A DNA stretch of 64,000 nucleotides from Nocardia sp. NBC_00403 (GCF_036046055.1 NZ_CP107939.1:5704001-5768000); one strand, 5' to 3'; positions 28,722 through 39,135 are shown, counted from the stretch's first letter. The notes: generated from the letters alone by a model not told the origin. Translations and numbers: made by a program.

Positions 28722-29603
28722 GTGAATGCACTCGTGATTGCTTTCGCAGTGCTCATCGTGGCACTGATCGTGGTGTGGCTGTCGATTCGGGTGGTGACCC
28801 AGTATGAGAAGGGAGTGTTGTTCCGCCTCGGACGCGTGATCGCAGTCCGAGAACCTGGGCTGAGATTCATCATCCCGGTCGTCGATCGACTACGGAAGGT
28901 GTCGATGCGCATCATCACCATGCCGATTCAATCCCAAGGCATCATCACCCGAGACAACGTCAGCGTAGACATCTCCGCCGTCGCCTACTTCCGCGTCGTC
29001 GACGCCGAGAAATCGGTCGTCGCCATCGAAAACGTCTACGCCGCCATCGACCAGATCGCCCAAACCACGCTCCGCAAAGTCGTCGGACAGCACACCCTCG
29101 ACCAAGCACTCGCCGAGACCGACACCATCAACGCCGACATCCGGCAGATCCTCGACACCACCACTCTGGAGTGGGGTGTCGAGGTCACCCTGGTCGAGCT
29201 GAAGGACATCCAACTGCCCGACACCATGAAACGGGCCATGGCCCGCCAAGCCGAAGCCGAACGGGAGAAGCGAGCCAAAATCATTGCCGCCGAAGGCGAA
29301 TCCATGGCCGCCGCAGCACTCGGCGACGCCTCCGACACCATGATGGCCCACCCACTCGCCCTCCAACTACGCAACCTGCAGACCCTCCTCGAACTGGGCG
29401 TCGACAAGAACACCACCGTCGTGTTCCCGGCACCACTGATGAGCGCGATCGGCGACATCGGCGCCTTCTTCGCCCGCGAAACCACCGCCTCCACGACCCT
29501 GACCCCCACCGTCCAGACGCCGCCGGTGTCGACACCGCCGGTGTCGACACCGATACACAACGGGACGGCGAGCACCGCGGTCAAAGCGCACACGCCGGAC
29601 TGA
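28722..29603 (+). CDS. SPFH/stomatin-like (slipin) membrane protein
   Basis: A 293-residue protein with one N-terminal membrane segment (about 3-24), an SPFH domain ([20 protein letters not shown], then [19 protein letters not shown]) and a helical region [20 protein letters not shown]. Such slipins organise membrane domains and often work with NfeD partners, none of which is adjacent. GTG 28722 has GGAG seven bases upstream. The tail contains the repeat [11 protein letters not shown], encoded by two near-identical 15-bp units near 29520-29550. Confidence 0.92.
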   Translation: MNALVIAFAVLIVALIVVWLSIRVVTQYEKGVLFRLGRVIAVREPGLRFIIPVVDRLRKVSMRIITMPIQSQGIITRDNVSVDISAVAYFRVVDAEKSVVAIENVYAAIDQIAQTTLRKVVGQHTLDQALAETDTINADIRQILDTTTLEWGVEVTLVELKDIQLPDTMKRAMARQAEAEREKRAKIIAAEGESMAAAALGDASDTMMAHPLALQLRNLQTLLELGVDKNTTVVFPAPLMSAIGDIGAFFARETTASTTLTPTVQTPPVSTPPVSTPIHNGTASTAVKAHTPD

Positions 29604-29779
29604 CCCGCCGCAGATCCACCAGACCTTGCGGCTCCGGCGGTATGGAACACACCGGATATCACCGGCGCGCCAAGGATTTTCGACCGATGACATTCGCGAA
29701 AACACCGACCGCGTGGGGTACAGGTGGTCGAATGGCCGCTGCGATCACCGGCCGAGGGGACTGTGCCGAGGAGACGCGC

Positions 29780-30722
29780 ATGAGCGCACACAAGAATGCG
29801 GGAATCGTGGTCACCGTCGACCGACCCCCGATCGGGCACGACGCGGCCCTGTGGTCGGCCGCTCTCGCCGAACGCCTGCACTGTTCCCTTCGCATCGTCT
29901 ACATCGCACCCGAGGCGCATCCCATGGTTGCGGACATCGTCCGGCCCCACCACGTCCCGATCCTCGTGTCGGCGCACGCGCGCGCGACAGCGGTCCTCGA
30001 CGCAGCAATCGCGGCGGTCCGTCGAGGTTCCCCCGATCTCGAACTGATCGGTGAGCTGATCGAGGGACCGGCCACCGAGGTGTTGGCCACCGTCGGGAGG
30101 GGTGCCCGGATGCTCGTACTCGGGCACCCCGATGCCGGAACCACTGATGTCCTCGCGGCCACCTCGCGGGCCAGCACCGTCACCGAACACACCACATATC
30201 CGGTCACCGTTTGGCGGGGAGAATCCGGGCAGCTACCAGCGGCGGCCCGTGGTCCTCGGTGTCGACGAAGACGCCGACAGCGCCGAAGCCACCGGCATGG
30301 CGTTCGAGTACGCGCACCTGTTCGCCGCACCACTCGTCGCGGTGCACTCCCGCCCCGCCCGACCGCCACCAGACCTGACGACAGTCCCCGACCTGCACCC
30401 CGAGCAGGACACCCTCGACGAAACCCTGTCCGCGGCACGACAGGCGTTCCCCGACGTCGCCGTCACCGCTACCGTCGTATCCGAGCCACCACCTCAAGCG
30501 CTGATCGAACGCGCCGCGGACGCACAACTGGTTGTTATCGGAACCCATGGCCGAAGGCGCATGCCCGCTGGTGCCGGCGCGTCGGTAAGCCCGTACCTGT
30601 TTCGCCACAGCCCCTGCCCGACCATGGTCTGCCCGCCCTGCCGCCGCCGACCGAGACCGGACGACGATATCGCGCGGCCACCGCGCATATCGGCACGCCC
30701 AGGGCAGCGGACGACACCGTGA
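29780..30722 (+). pseudogene. Two-domain universal stress protein split by a frameshift
   Basis: The first Usp domain (from ATG 29780, MSAHKNAGIVVTVDRPP, to TYPVTVWRGE) is in one frame. The second (RPVVLGVDEDADSAEATGMA to RHSPCPTMV) is in another, with the switch near 30225-30245. A one-base correction there would give a continuous protein of about 300 residues like Rv2005c. The C-terminus also runs on into an arginine-rich tail. Either the gene is dead, or two half proteins are made, or the sequence has an error. Confidence 0.7.
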
Positions 30723-30745
30723 TCGCCGACATCACCCTCCGCTCC

Positions 30746-32587
30746 TCAGTCATAGAGGGCGTCGATGCGGTCCGCGAGATTGTCGACGACTATCCTGCGG
30801 CGCAGCTTCATACTCGGTGTGAGATCACCTGCCTCGACGGACAGTTCGCGGTCGATGATGCCGAATCTCTTGATCTGCTCCCAGCGATTGAGTTGGGCGT
30901 TCAGGTCATCGATGTAACCGGCGATCACGTCGTGGGTCTTCTTGTCCCGCGCGATTTCGGCGAGCGGCATGTCAGCCAAGTCGTGCTTGTCGGCCCATTC
31001 GGTAATGGCCGGGGCATCGAGACCGACCAAGGCGACGCAATAGGGTCGGGTCTCTCCGTAGACGATGAATTCTCCGACGTACGGACAGAGTCCCTTGAAC
31101 GTCGCGGCAATCGCGGAGGGCGCGACGTACTTGCCTTGCGAGGTCTTGAACAAGTCTTTCTTGCGATCGGTGATGTGCAGGAAGCCGTCGGCGTCGATCT
31201 CGCCGATGTCGCCGGTGCGGAACCAACCGTCCGCGTCGAAAGCCTCGGCGGTGGCGTCGGGGCGGTCGTGATAGCCGCTCATCACCCCCGGGCTCTTGAG
31301 CAGGATCTCGCCGTCCTCGGCGATCTTGACCTCGGTGCCGGGGAACGGTTTGCCGACGGTACCGAACCGGTAAGCACCTGGGCGGTTGATGAACGAGGCG
31401 GCGGCGGTCTCGGTCAGGCCGTAGCCCTCGAGCACGATGATGCCGATCGCGTCGAACCACTGCGCGACATCGCGGTCCAAAGGGGCTGCTGCCGAGACGA
31501 AGTACCGCAGCCGACCACCGAAGCGTTCACGGATGGTGGACAGCACCAGCCTGTCCGCAACTTTGTGCTGCAATGAAACGAGCAGCGTCGGATTCTCGCC
31601 GGCCTGTCTGGCACGCGAGACCTTCAGGCCAACCCCGATCGCCCAGTCGAAGATCTTCTTCTTGATCCCGCCTTCTTCGGCCACCATGCCCTCGATACGC
31701 GCATGCGCCTTCTCGAAAATGCGAGGAGCGGCCCCCACGATGGTGGGGTGCAGTATCGCAAGGTTCTCCACGATCTTGTCGACCCGGCCGTCGATTGCCG
31801 TCGGAAAGCCGATCAGCGGTGACAGTGCCAACATCACCTTGCCGAACGCGTGAGACAGCGGCAGCCACAGAAAGTTCAGGTCGTCCGGGCCGAGAACGTT
31901 CAGGGCATCGATCGCGGCGGCGCTGTAGGTCCATGCGGAATGCGGTAGCCGAACCCCCTTCGGGGTGCCGGTCGTCCCGGAGGTGTACATGATGCTGCCC
32001 AGGTGCTCGGGCCGGATCTCGCGGATGCGGTCGACCACCGCATCGGGGGATCCGGCAAGCAGTTTCCGTCCCTGCTCTTCGAGGTCGTCGAGAGTGATCA
32101 CCCAGTTTCCGTCGCCCTCGCCGTCGAAGATCACTACCTGTTGCACGTCAGGCAGTTCGGCGCGGTGCTCGATCAGTTTGTCGACCTGGGTCTGATTCTC
32201 GGCAACAACGACACGGCTGCCCGAGTTGGCGACGATGAACGTGACGCCGGTGGCGTTGGTGGTGGGGTAAACGGTGGTGGTGGCCGCACCGGCGCACATC
32301 ACCGCGAAATCGACGAGCACCCATTCATACCGTGTGGACGACACGAGCGCGATCCGGTCCTGAGCGTCGATTCCCAGCGCGATCAATCCGGCGGCGAGGA
32401 TGTTGATTCGGTCACCGACCTGCTGCCAGGACACACTGGTCCAACCCTCGCCGTCGGGGAATCGGAATGCCTCTACGTCTGGAGTTGCGGCGACGCGGTC
32501 GACCAGTATCTGGGCGACCGACGGTGCCCGATTCTCGATCTTGCCGAGGTCGGGAGGTTCCTCGGATTCCTGGAGGAACGTCATCAT
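30746..32587 (-). CDS. Long-chain fatty acyl-CoA ligase (FadD15-like)
   Basis: A 613-residue AMP-forming ligase of the long-chain acyl-CoA synthetase group. Motifs: YTSGTTGTPKGVRLPH, LPLSHAFGK, EGYGLTETAA, DGWFRTGDIGEIDADG, ITDRKKDLFKTSQGKYVAP. Length and order match FadD15-type enzymes (FAA1 group) of mycobacteria. It would supply acyl-CoA for the wax ester synthases in this window. Two ATGs (32587, 32584) are adjacent. A stable hairpin lies just upstream of the ribosome site. No DosR-like box was found. Confidence 0.94.
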   Translation of the reverse strand: MMTFLQESEEPPDLGKIENRAPSVAQILVDRVAATPDVEAFRFPDGEGWTSVSWQQVGDRINILAAGLIALGIDAQDRIALVSSTRYEWVLVDFAVMCAGAATTTVYPTTNATGVTFIVANSGSRVVVAENQTQVDKLIEHRAELPDVQQVVIFDGEGDGNWVITLDDLEEQGRKLLAGSPDAVVDRIREIRPEHLGSIMYTSGTTGTPKGVRLPHSAWTYSAAAIDALNVLGPDDLNFLWLPLSHAFGKVMLALSPLIGFPTAIDGRVDKIVENLAILHPTIVGAAPRIFEKAHARIEGMVAEEGGIKKKIFDWAIGVGLKVSRARQAGENPTLLVSLQHKVADRLVLSTIRERFGGRLRYFVSAAAPLDRDVAQWFDAIGIIVLEGYGLTETAAASFINRPGAYRFGTVGKPFPGTEVKIAEDGEILLKSPGVMSGYHDRPDATAEAFDADGWFRTGDIGEIDADGFLHITDRKKDLFKTSQGKYVAPSAIAATFKGLCPYVGEFIVYGETRPYCVALVGLDAPAITEWADKHDLADMPLAEIARDKKTHDVIAGYIDDLNAQLNRWEQIKRFGIIDRELSVEAGDLTPSMKLRRRIVVDNLADRIDALYD

Positions 32588-32601
32588 TCGATCCTACGAG
32601 T

Positions 32602-32620
32602 CCCCGGCCGATCGCCGGGG
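32602..32620 (-). other. Hairpin in the 5' leader of the acyl-CoA ligase gene
   Basis: CCCCGGC and GCCGGGG are perfect complements around a five-base loop, ending 14 bp before the ATG at 32587. In the RNA it would sit directly upstream of the AGGA-type ribosome site and could influence translation. Confidence 0.4.
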
Positions 32621-32983
32621 CGTTCGGATGAGAAACATGTGCGCAAAGACAGCCACTCCGCAGGTGAAGAGCGGGAGCAGTGAAAGCGGCCGGACGTGCA
32701 CCGTAGATCGGGATGGCGTGCTGAGCTGGCGGCCTGGGTGAGGCGGGCGGTGAGTGACGAATTCACTCCCGTCGGCTCTTTCGGATTGCTCGGTTTGGTA
32801 CTTCCCGCTTGCGGGAGTATCTCGGCCGCTAGATGGGCCACCCGTGTAGGTAGGCGAGAGAAGTCTCCCTTCGAGGGGATGAGATCGTGTGGCTACCGGC
32901 CTGCGGTCGGGACCGCCGGGATCGGTTCCGAACGTTGTGCGAGACGCACGAGGCGGGTACGTGGTCGTCCTCGATGTCCACTC
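32621..32983. other. Stretch without recognised genes
   Basis: No open frame has a recognisable product. A 14-bp perfect inverted repeat, TCCCGCTTGCGGGA, lies at 32813-32826 and could be part of a terminator. The rest shows no feature I can support. Confidence 0.4.
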
Positions 32984-35310
32984 TCAGGCTGGACTCGTCG
33001 CGGAGTTGTCGGCCGGGTTGCGCGCCAGCGTGAACAGCGCCTCGTCCTCCTGCGCGAAGTGCAGGGTGAGGACCGCGTCGAGTCCGTAGAGGGTGGCACG
33101 CAGATCGTCGATCTGGTCGGCGCGGATTCCGTGTGGTGAGTCGTCGAGGTGGCGGCGGATCCGGTCGACGAGCCGTTCGATCTCGGTGTGCTCGCGGCTC
33201 ATCGTCACCATCGCCTCCGGGTCGCGCAAATAGTCGGCCAGCGCTGGATACAACTGCGACTCCTCGGCATGTTCGTGCGGCAGTATGTGCTCGACGAGAA
33301 GATCGAATGCGCGGCGGACTGCCGCATCGGCGCGCGGGCCAGGGCCACGGGACAGCGCGTCGGCCGCTTGCCGAACCGAGGCGCGTGCAGTCTGCAGCCG
33401 GTCGTGCTCCCGCGCGAAACGAGCGACCAGAGGGTCGATCTCTGCGGTGCGACGCCCACGATGAATCCGTAAGGCCCGCAACGCGTTCAGGATCACCACG
33501 ATGTCGATCCCCTCCTGTACCAGCGCGCCGGCAGCGGGCACGAGCAGCCCCAAGGCAGCAGCGATCATCGCCGCCAGTGACAGCGTCATACCCGCGACCG
33601 CGCTCTGCACGGCCAGCCGATGCGCCCGCTGGGCGACCTCGACCGCGTCTGCGAGGCGATCGATGCGGTCGTCTACGATCACCGCGTCGGCGGCCTGTAC
33701 GGCGGCCGTGGACCCACGAGATCCGAGGGCGACGCCCACATCCGCCACTGCGAGTGCCGGTGCGTCGTTCACACCATCACCGACCATGACGGTCACGCCG
33801 TCGCCGCGTTCCGCGCGGATGGCCGCGATCTTGTCGGCAGGGTCGGCGTCGGCGACAACTTCGGTGAGCCCAGTAAATGTGCCACCTCGGCGGCGTTATC
33901 GACCCGGTCGCCGGTGAGCAGGAGCAGCCGCCGCAGGCCCGCGGATCGCAGGCGACGCATAGTGCGTGCGGCGTCGGCGCGAATGCGGTCACGCACCAGC
34001 AGTGCAGCCATGGGCACATCATCGACGCACACCCACACGAGGACTGCCAGATCCAGCCGCGCCCGCCGCTGGGCGGCTTGCGCCCAGGGCGCGGGCTCGG
34101 TTCGCGACGGCAGCCGCCCGACCCGAACCCTATGACCGTCCACGGTCCCCGTGGCACCCAGGCCGGGTTGCTCCGAAACATCCTGCGCGGCATCGGGCTC
34201 CAGCCCGCGAGCCGTGGCCGCGGCGGTGACGGCGTTGGCGAGCACATGCGGTGAGAACCGTTCGACCGCGGCGGCCTGTCGCAGCACCCGGTCGGCGTCG
34301 GCACCGGGCGCGGTGACGATGTCGATCACCGCTGGTCGGCCTACGGTGACGGTACCGGTCTTGTCCATCGCCAGACACCGTGCGTGCCCAAGAGTTTCGA
34401 GCGCTGCGCCGTCCTTCACCACCACACCCGCTCGGGCAGCCCGCGACATTCCGGCCGTGATCGCGACCGGCACCGCCAGCAGTAGCGGACAGGGCGTGGC
34501 GGTAACCACCACGGCAACAGCCCGCACTGGATCCCGCGTGAGTATCCAGGCGAGACCGGCGATCACGAGCGCGAGCGGCAGGAACCATACCGCAACTCGA
34601 TCGGCCAGCCGCGCCGTCGGCGCCACCGTGGCGGCCGCCTGCCGCGCCAGCGTGACGATTCCGGCATAGGTACTCTCATCCACGGTTGCGGAGGCCCGAA
34701 TATCCACGGCCGCACCGGCATTCACCACACCGCTGCGTACCTCGGTGCTCACGCGGCGCACTACGGGGACCGACTCCCCGGTCAGTGCCGATTCGTCGAA
34801 AACCCCCGCCATGGCGAGCACTCCGTCGACGGGCACCGTCTCACCGGGCAGAACGACCACGACATCGCCCGGAGAAATCTCGGTGGCCGCAACGGTTTCG
34901 ATGCCGCCGGCACGCCGCTGATGCGTCTGCATCGGCGCCCGCCCCAATAACGCGGATAGGTCGCGCCCGGCCCGGCGGCTCGCATACGCCTCCAATACCC
35001 GGCCGGTGGCCACCATCAACGCGATCAGCGCGCCCGCGAAATACTCGCCGACCGCGGCGGCACCTACCAGCGCCACCAGCGCGAGCAGATCGGCGCCGTA
35101 ACGTCCACGCCGAAGATCCTGGAAAACCCACACTGCTGCGGGCACGAGCGCGACCACTGTGGCCACGAGCCACAACATATCGGCGACCGCCCCACTGAAC
35201 GGACGTACGACCAGCCCGGCCGCACCCAACACGCCGATCACGGCGACGAGGACCGCCTCACGAAGCACCCTCCGCGCCGGTGTCTTCGACGTGGTCTCTG
35301 CAGTTTTCAT
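32984..35310 (-). pseudogene. P1B-5-type metal ATPase with C-terminal hemerythrin domain, broken by a frameshift
   Basis: From ATG 35310 the frame encodes a P1B pump: TGES at 177-180, membrane metal motif TPCP at 272-275 and DKTGT at 316-320. The frame shifts at about 33866-33873, where one base appears to be missing (LLG/LTEVVADADPADK). The second frame resumes with [13 protein letters not shown], two membrane helices and a hemerythrin domain (HILPHEHAEESQLYPAL ... SREHTEIERL ... LHFAQEDEALF). TPCP plus a hemerythrin tail defines the P1B-5 (Nia) group, linked to iron/nickel export. The ATG has GAGGAG upstream. A sequencing error would make this an intact pump of about 775 residues. Confidence 0.8.
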
Positions 35311-35606
35311 GGAGTCTCCTCGATCTCGAACCGCGGCGACGAAGCACCGATCCGGGCGCTGCCCGCCCGCGAGAAGGGACTACTCGGCCACGGAGCTGCG
35401 ATCGACCGTGCCGTAAGTGGCTTGTGTTGCAGCTGCGCTGTGGAGACGAGCGATGGCATTCGCCCGCAGCGGGCCGATCACGCAGACCTCGATCGGCGGG
35501 GTCGCGTCCTGGTATGTGAGGGTGTCGCCTTCCACGACACGACGCAGGCCGAGATCACGCAGTCAGCGGCCCGTGCGTGGCGGCCACGACGATGTCGCCG
35601 GCGTGG
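35311..35606. other. Intergenic region with a possible minus-strand remnant
   Basis: On the minus strand a 60-codon frame ending at 35380 reads GDTLTYQDATPPIEVCVIGP and similar, with protein-like composition but no recognised family. It is preceded by a second short frame (AGDIVVAATHGPLTA) ending in TGA. Together they may be a frameshifted remnant. GGGACTACTCGGCC at 35376 recalls a DosR box but has one extra base. Confidence 0.3.
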
Positions 35607-36965
35607 TCATGACCGTGTGTCCGTCGTCGAGCCGCTCCGGTCGTCGGCCGCAGGCGCGGGCGCCAGCTGGTTGACCAACCAGTCGCGGGCGAGTTCGGCG
35701 ACTTTCTCCAATGCGCCCGGCTCGGCGAACAGGTGGGTGGCGCCGGGCACCACCGTCAGTGCGGTCTCGCACGACATCTCCTGCGCCGCGAGACGGTTCA
35801 GCTCCAGCACGACATGGTCGTGCCCGCCCACGATCAGCAAAGTCGGCGCGCACACCGCCGCAAGGGCCGTACCTGCCAGATCCGGCCGGCCGCCACGTGA
35901 CACCACTGCGGCGATGTCCACGCCGGGGTCGGCCGCCGCCCGAAGCGCCGCGGCGGCACCCGTGCTGGCCCCGAAGTACCCGATCCGCAGGCCGCTGACG
36001 TCGTCTTGACGAGTCAGCCAGCCGGTCGCGTCGACCAGTCGCCGCGACAGCAGCTCGATATCGAAGACCAGTGCCCGGTGGATCTCCTCTTCCGGAGTGA
36101 GCAGGTCGAAAAGCAGGGTGCCCAACCCGGCTCGGTTCAGCACCGCGGCCACATAGCGATTGCGCGGGCTGTGGCGGCTGCTGCCGCTGCCGTGTGCGAA
36201 CACCACCATCCCGATCGGGTTCTCCGGAACGGTGAGATGCCCGGCCAGTTCGACCTCCCCGACCCGGACTCGCACCTCGTCGTCGCGCAGCGGTGGATCA
36301 ACCGCGGGATCCGCCTGGGGCTCCCGCACATCTCCGGCGGCCCGGCGCAGCAACTCGGTGACCTCTGCATCGGAGACCTGGCCGAACCGCCGATACCAGC
36401 AGCCGACAGCGCCGAACCACGTCGGTAGCTCCAGGCAGACCACCTCGTCGGCTTCGTCTTTCAGCATCGCCAGCGTGTCCCGGGGCGCCACCGGAACGGC
36501 AAGTACGACGCGCTGTGCGCCGTGTGCCCACGCGACCTGGCAGGCCGCACGGGCGGTCGCGCCGGTGGCGATGCCGTCGTCGACGACGACGACGGTGCGG
36601 CCCGACAGCGGGATACGCGGATGTGCGCGCCGCAGCCGCTCGGCCCGCCGCGAGAGTTCCTCGCGTTCGCGGCGCTCCACAGTCCCCATATCCGCACTGG
36701 TGAGTTGCGTGTACGCGACCACGACGTTGTTGATCACCTGGACGTCGTCCTCGCCGATCGCGCCGAAAGCCAGCTCCGTCTGATATGGGACACCGAGTTT
36801 GCGCACCACGATCACATCCAATGGCGCTTCCAGCGCCCGCGCGACCTCGTACGCGACCGGAACACCGCCGCGCGGTAGGCCGACCACGACAACATCCTCG
36901 TCCCGGAGATATTCCAGCCGCCCCGCCAGTCGGCGTCCGGCGTCGCGGCGATCGTCGAATAGCAT
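35607..36965 (-). CDS. Phosphoribosyltransferase-dienelactone hydrolase fusion (Rv0571c-like)
   Basis: A 452-residue fusion. Residues 1-215 are a type I phosphoribosyltransferase with the PRPP loop VVVVDDGIATGATA. Residues about 225-440 are an alpha/beta hydrolase with the nucleophile region GYFGASTGAAAALRAA, then GGHDHVV and GATHLF carrying the acid and histidine. Rv0571c of the DosR regulon has the same organisation. The ATG at 36965 is preceded by AGGAGG; GTG 36980 is a less likely start. Tandem DosR-like boxes lie 56-91 bp upstream. The substrate is unknown. Confidence 0.92.
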   Translation of the reverse strand: MLFDDRRDAGRRLAGRLEYLRDEDVVVVGLPRGGVPVAYEVARALEAPLDVIVVRKLGVPYQTELAFGAIGEDDVQVINNVVVAYTQLTSADMGTVERREREELSRRAERLRRAHPRIPLSGRTVVVVDDGIATGATARAACQVAWAHGAQRVVLAVPVAPRDTLAMLKDEADEVVCLELPTWFGAVGCWYRRFGQVSDAEVTELLRRAAGDVREPQADPAVDPPLRDDEVRVRVGEVELAGHLTVPENPIGMVVFAHGSGSSRHSPRNRYVAAVLNRAGLGTLLFDLLTPEEEIHRALVFDIELLSRRLVDATGWLTRQDDVSGLRIGYFGASTGAAAALRAAADPGVDIAAVVSRGGRPDLAGTALAAVCAPTLLIVGGHDHVVLELNRLAAQEMSCETALTVVPGATHLFAEPGALEKVAELARDWLVNQLAPAPAADDRSGSTTDTRS

Positions 36966-37020
36966 CGCAGGCCTCCTCACAGATCTCCTCCAGCGTGGAC
37001 ATCGACGGAGCGCGGCGACA

Positions 37021-37056
37021 GGTCCGATCGTCGCCGAGTGGAGAGCCGTTGGTCCC
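37021..37056 (-). promoter_or_regulatory. Tandem DosR-like boxes upstream of the Rv0571c-like gene
   Basis: GGTCCGATCGTCGC (37021-37034, weak, about 9 of 14) and GAGCCGTTGGTCCC (37043-37056, 11 of 14) start 22 bp apart. Confidence 0.5.
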
Positions 37057-37361
37057 GGATGCCTGCACTGTATCGCCGTCGTCGACGCGCACTCGGCCTG
37101 CGACCAGCAGTTCGTTCAGGCACATGCTGTGCCGTGCTCAGTAGGGCCCGACTGGGCCGGACGATCGACACCGACAGCGGATGATCAACGCCCGTGCCGC
37201 GAGTGAGCAGTTGCGCGCTGGCCGAGGCACACGGCGAAACAGCGTAATCCGGACCGTCGGCGATTCCAGGCCGGCCAGAGCCAGCGGAGAGGACGAAAGG
37301 CCTCGTCATAAGGGTCTTCATGATCGGTTGCCTGCGGTCGGGATCGAGCAGGCTTAGTGGT

Positions 37362-37595
37362 ATGGATACCGCCGAGCATGCCGCCGTTCGGGCACGCGCG
37401 ATCGAGCGAAGGCTAGGCGGCATGGTATGCGATGTCCGCTGGTCGCCACGGGATTCGGCCTATATCGCGTTCGGCGCCGAGTTCCCGGAACTGACGTGCG
37501 CCGATGCCTGGTCATCGCGGGCGGCGATCAATGGTCTGGAAGACAAGATCCGCGCGGCACTCTCGGCGGAACCGAGCCGGACCGTGGAGGTCTGA
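37362..37595 (+). CDS. Small hypothetical protein
   Basis: A 77-residue frame from ATG 37362 (MDTAEHAAVRARAIERRLGG) to TGA 37595, with good codon bias and a compact mixed alpha/beta look (DVRWSPRDSAYIAFGAEFPE). No family recognised. It ends 15 bp before the second wax ester synthase and is probably in the same transcript. A longer version from 37320 is possible. Confidence 0.55.
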   Translation: MDTAEHAAVRARAIERRLGGMVCDVRWSPRDSAYIAFGAEFPELTCADAWSSRAAINGLEDKIRAALSAEPSRTVEV

Positions 37596-37610
37596 GGAAG
37601 CAGAAGCGAA

Positions 37611-39074
37611 GTGGTACAACGTACAACGGCGAAGACGAAGACAGCAGGCTATGGACCCCGCGAATTCCACATGTCGCAATCGGACCTGTTCTCGTGGAAC
37701 ATGGAGCGTGATCCGATCCTGCGTTCGACCATCGTCTCGGTTCTGATTCTCGATACCGATCCGGACTGGGATCGCCTGGTGGAGACGATCGAACGCGGCA
37801 CCCGCCTGGTGCCGAGGTTGCGGCATCGGTTGGTCACCGCGCCATTCGGTCTCGCCCCGCCCAGGTGGGCGCTCGATCCGGATTTCGACCTGTCCTGGCA
37901 CCTGCGACGGGCCGCGCTGCCGGAACCGGCGACCATGTCCGCGGTACTCGAATTCGCGCGCACCGAGGCGATGACCGCTTTCGATCCGGCTCGTGCACTG
38001 TGGCGCTCGACGTTGCTCAGCGGTTTGTCGGGTGGGGGGTCCGCGCTGGTGATGACAGTCCACCACAGCCTCACCGATGGTATCGGCGGCATCCAGATCG
38101 CCACAGCGCTACTCGATTTCGACCGTGCGGGCACTGATCGTGGCCATCCGCCCCAGCCGCCGTACGACCATGACGGCGCGCTGCGCGATATCGTGGCATG
38201 GAACTGGTCTATCGGCTCGGATCTCCTGCGCGGCGGCATCCGGGCGGCGCCACAAACCGCGTGGCGAGCTGTCACTCATCCCGCGCGGGCGGTACGCGAC
38301 AGCGCCGCGCTCGCGACCTCACTGGTCCGCCTGGCCATGCCCGTTACCGCAACGCTGTCGCCAGTGATGATCGAACGCAGTCTCGGTCGCCGACTGGCGG
38401 TGCTGGATGCACCCGTCGAGCAAATGCGCCGCGCCGCGCGGGCTGCGGGCTGCACAATGAACGATGCCTTTCTGACCGCGGTGGTCATCGGGCTGCGCAG
38501 GTATCACGATCGGCACGGGGCGAAGGTCGACCATCTGCGGCTGACCATGCCGATCAGTCTTCGGACGGCCGATGATCCACTCGGCGGCAACCGGATCACG
38601 CTCGCTCGTTTCGCATTGCCGGTCGGCATCGCCGAGACCCCAGAGTTGATGCGCGCTGTGGACGCCGCGGTCGGCGGTTGGCGCCGCGAGCCTGCCATAC
38701 CGCTGTCCGGTGCTGTCGCGGCAGCGTTCAATCGGTTGCCGGTCGGAGTGGTCACCGAGATGCTCAAACATGTCGACTTCGTCGCCTCCAACGTCCCGGG
38801 TTCCCCGGTGCCCCTCTATATCGCCGGGGCGCGCATCGACCGTATGTACGCTTTCGGCCCTACCATCGGCACGGCCGTCAACGTGACATTGACCTCGCAC
38901 GCCGGAACCTGCTACGTCGCGATCAACGCAGACACCGCCGCGATCCCGGACCTCGAGACCCTGACCGAATGCCTCGCCGCAGGCTTCGCCACCGTGCTCC
39001 GCCTCGGCGGCGAGTGCGCACAGCAAGCCGCCGCCGACGGCACAGCCGAAGCATCTCGATCGACACCGGTCTGA
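37611..39074 (+). CDS. Wax ester synthase / diacylglycerol acyltransferase, second copy
   Basis: A 487-residue WS/DGAT enzyme with the catalytic motif HHSLTDG at 151-157, an N-terminal block (MSQSDLFSWNMERDP) and the late motif NVPGSPVPLYIAGARI. It is only distantly similar to the copy at 0.3-1.6 kb. The N-terminus is a little longer than usual; GTG 37611 and ATG 37671 (MSQSDLF) are both possible starts. It acts on acyl-CoA and an acyl acceptor to make storage lipid. No DosR-like box lies immediately upstream. Confidence 0.92.
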   Translation: MVQRTTAKTKTAGYGPREFHMSQSDLFSWNMERDPILRSTIVSVLILDTDPDWDRLVETIERGTRLVPRLRHRLVTAPFGLAPPRWALDPDFDLSWHLRRAALPEPATMSAVLEFARTEAMTAFDPARALWRSTLLSGLSGGGSALVMTVHHSLTDGIGGIQIATALLDFDRAGTDRGHPPQPPYDHDGALRDIVAWNWSIGSDLLRGGIRAAPQTAWRAVTHPARAVRDSAALATSLVRLAMPVTATLSPVMIERSLGRRLAVLDAPVEQMRRAARAAGCTMNDAFLTAVVIGLRRYHDRHGAKVDHLRLTMPISLRTADDPLGGNRITLARFALPVGIAETPELMRAVDAAVGGWRREPAIPLSGAVAAAFNRLPVGVVTEMLKHVDFVASNVPGSPVPLYIAGARIDRMYAFGPTIGTAVNVTLTSHAGTCYVAINADTAAIPDLETLTECLAAGFATVLRLGGECAQQAAADGTAEASRSTPV

Positions 39075-39135
39075 TCGGTTCCCGAGCGATCAGAACACCC
39101 CCGCTTCTTGCGATCGTCCGACCAGGCATCGTCAC

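Noticed and set aside
29521..29552. Short tandem repeat in the stomatin gene as a CRISPR or regulatory repeat
   Set aside because: Only two units inside coding sequence, encoding [11 protein letters not shown]; it is a protein linker repeat.
29171..31576. A very long rightward open frame of about 800 codons
   Set aside because: It overlaps the stomatin gene, the real Usp frame and the antisense of the acyl-CoA ligase. Only the segment from 29780 resembles a protein; the openness is due to high GC.
37141..37160. GGGCCC/GGGCC repeat resembling a DosR box
   Set aside because: Half-site orientation and spacing do not fit the palindrome; the better pair is at 37021/37043.
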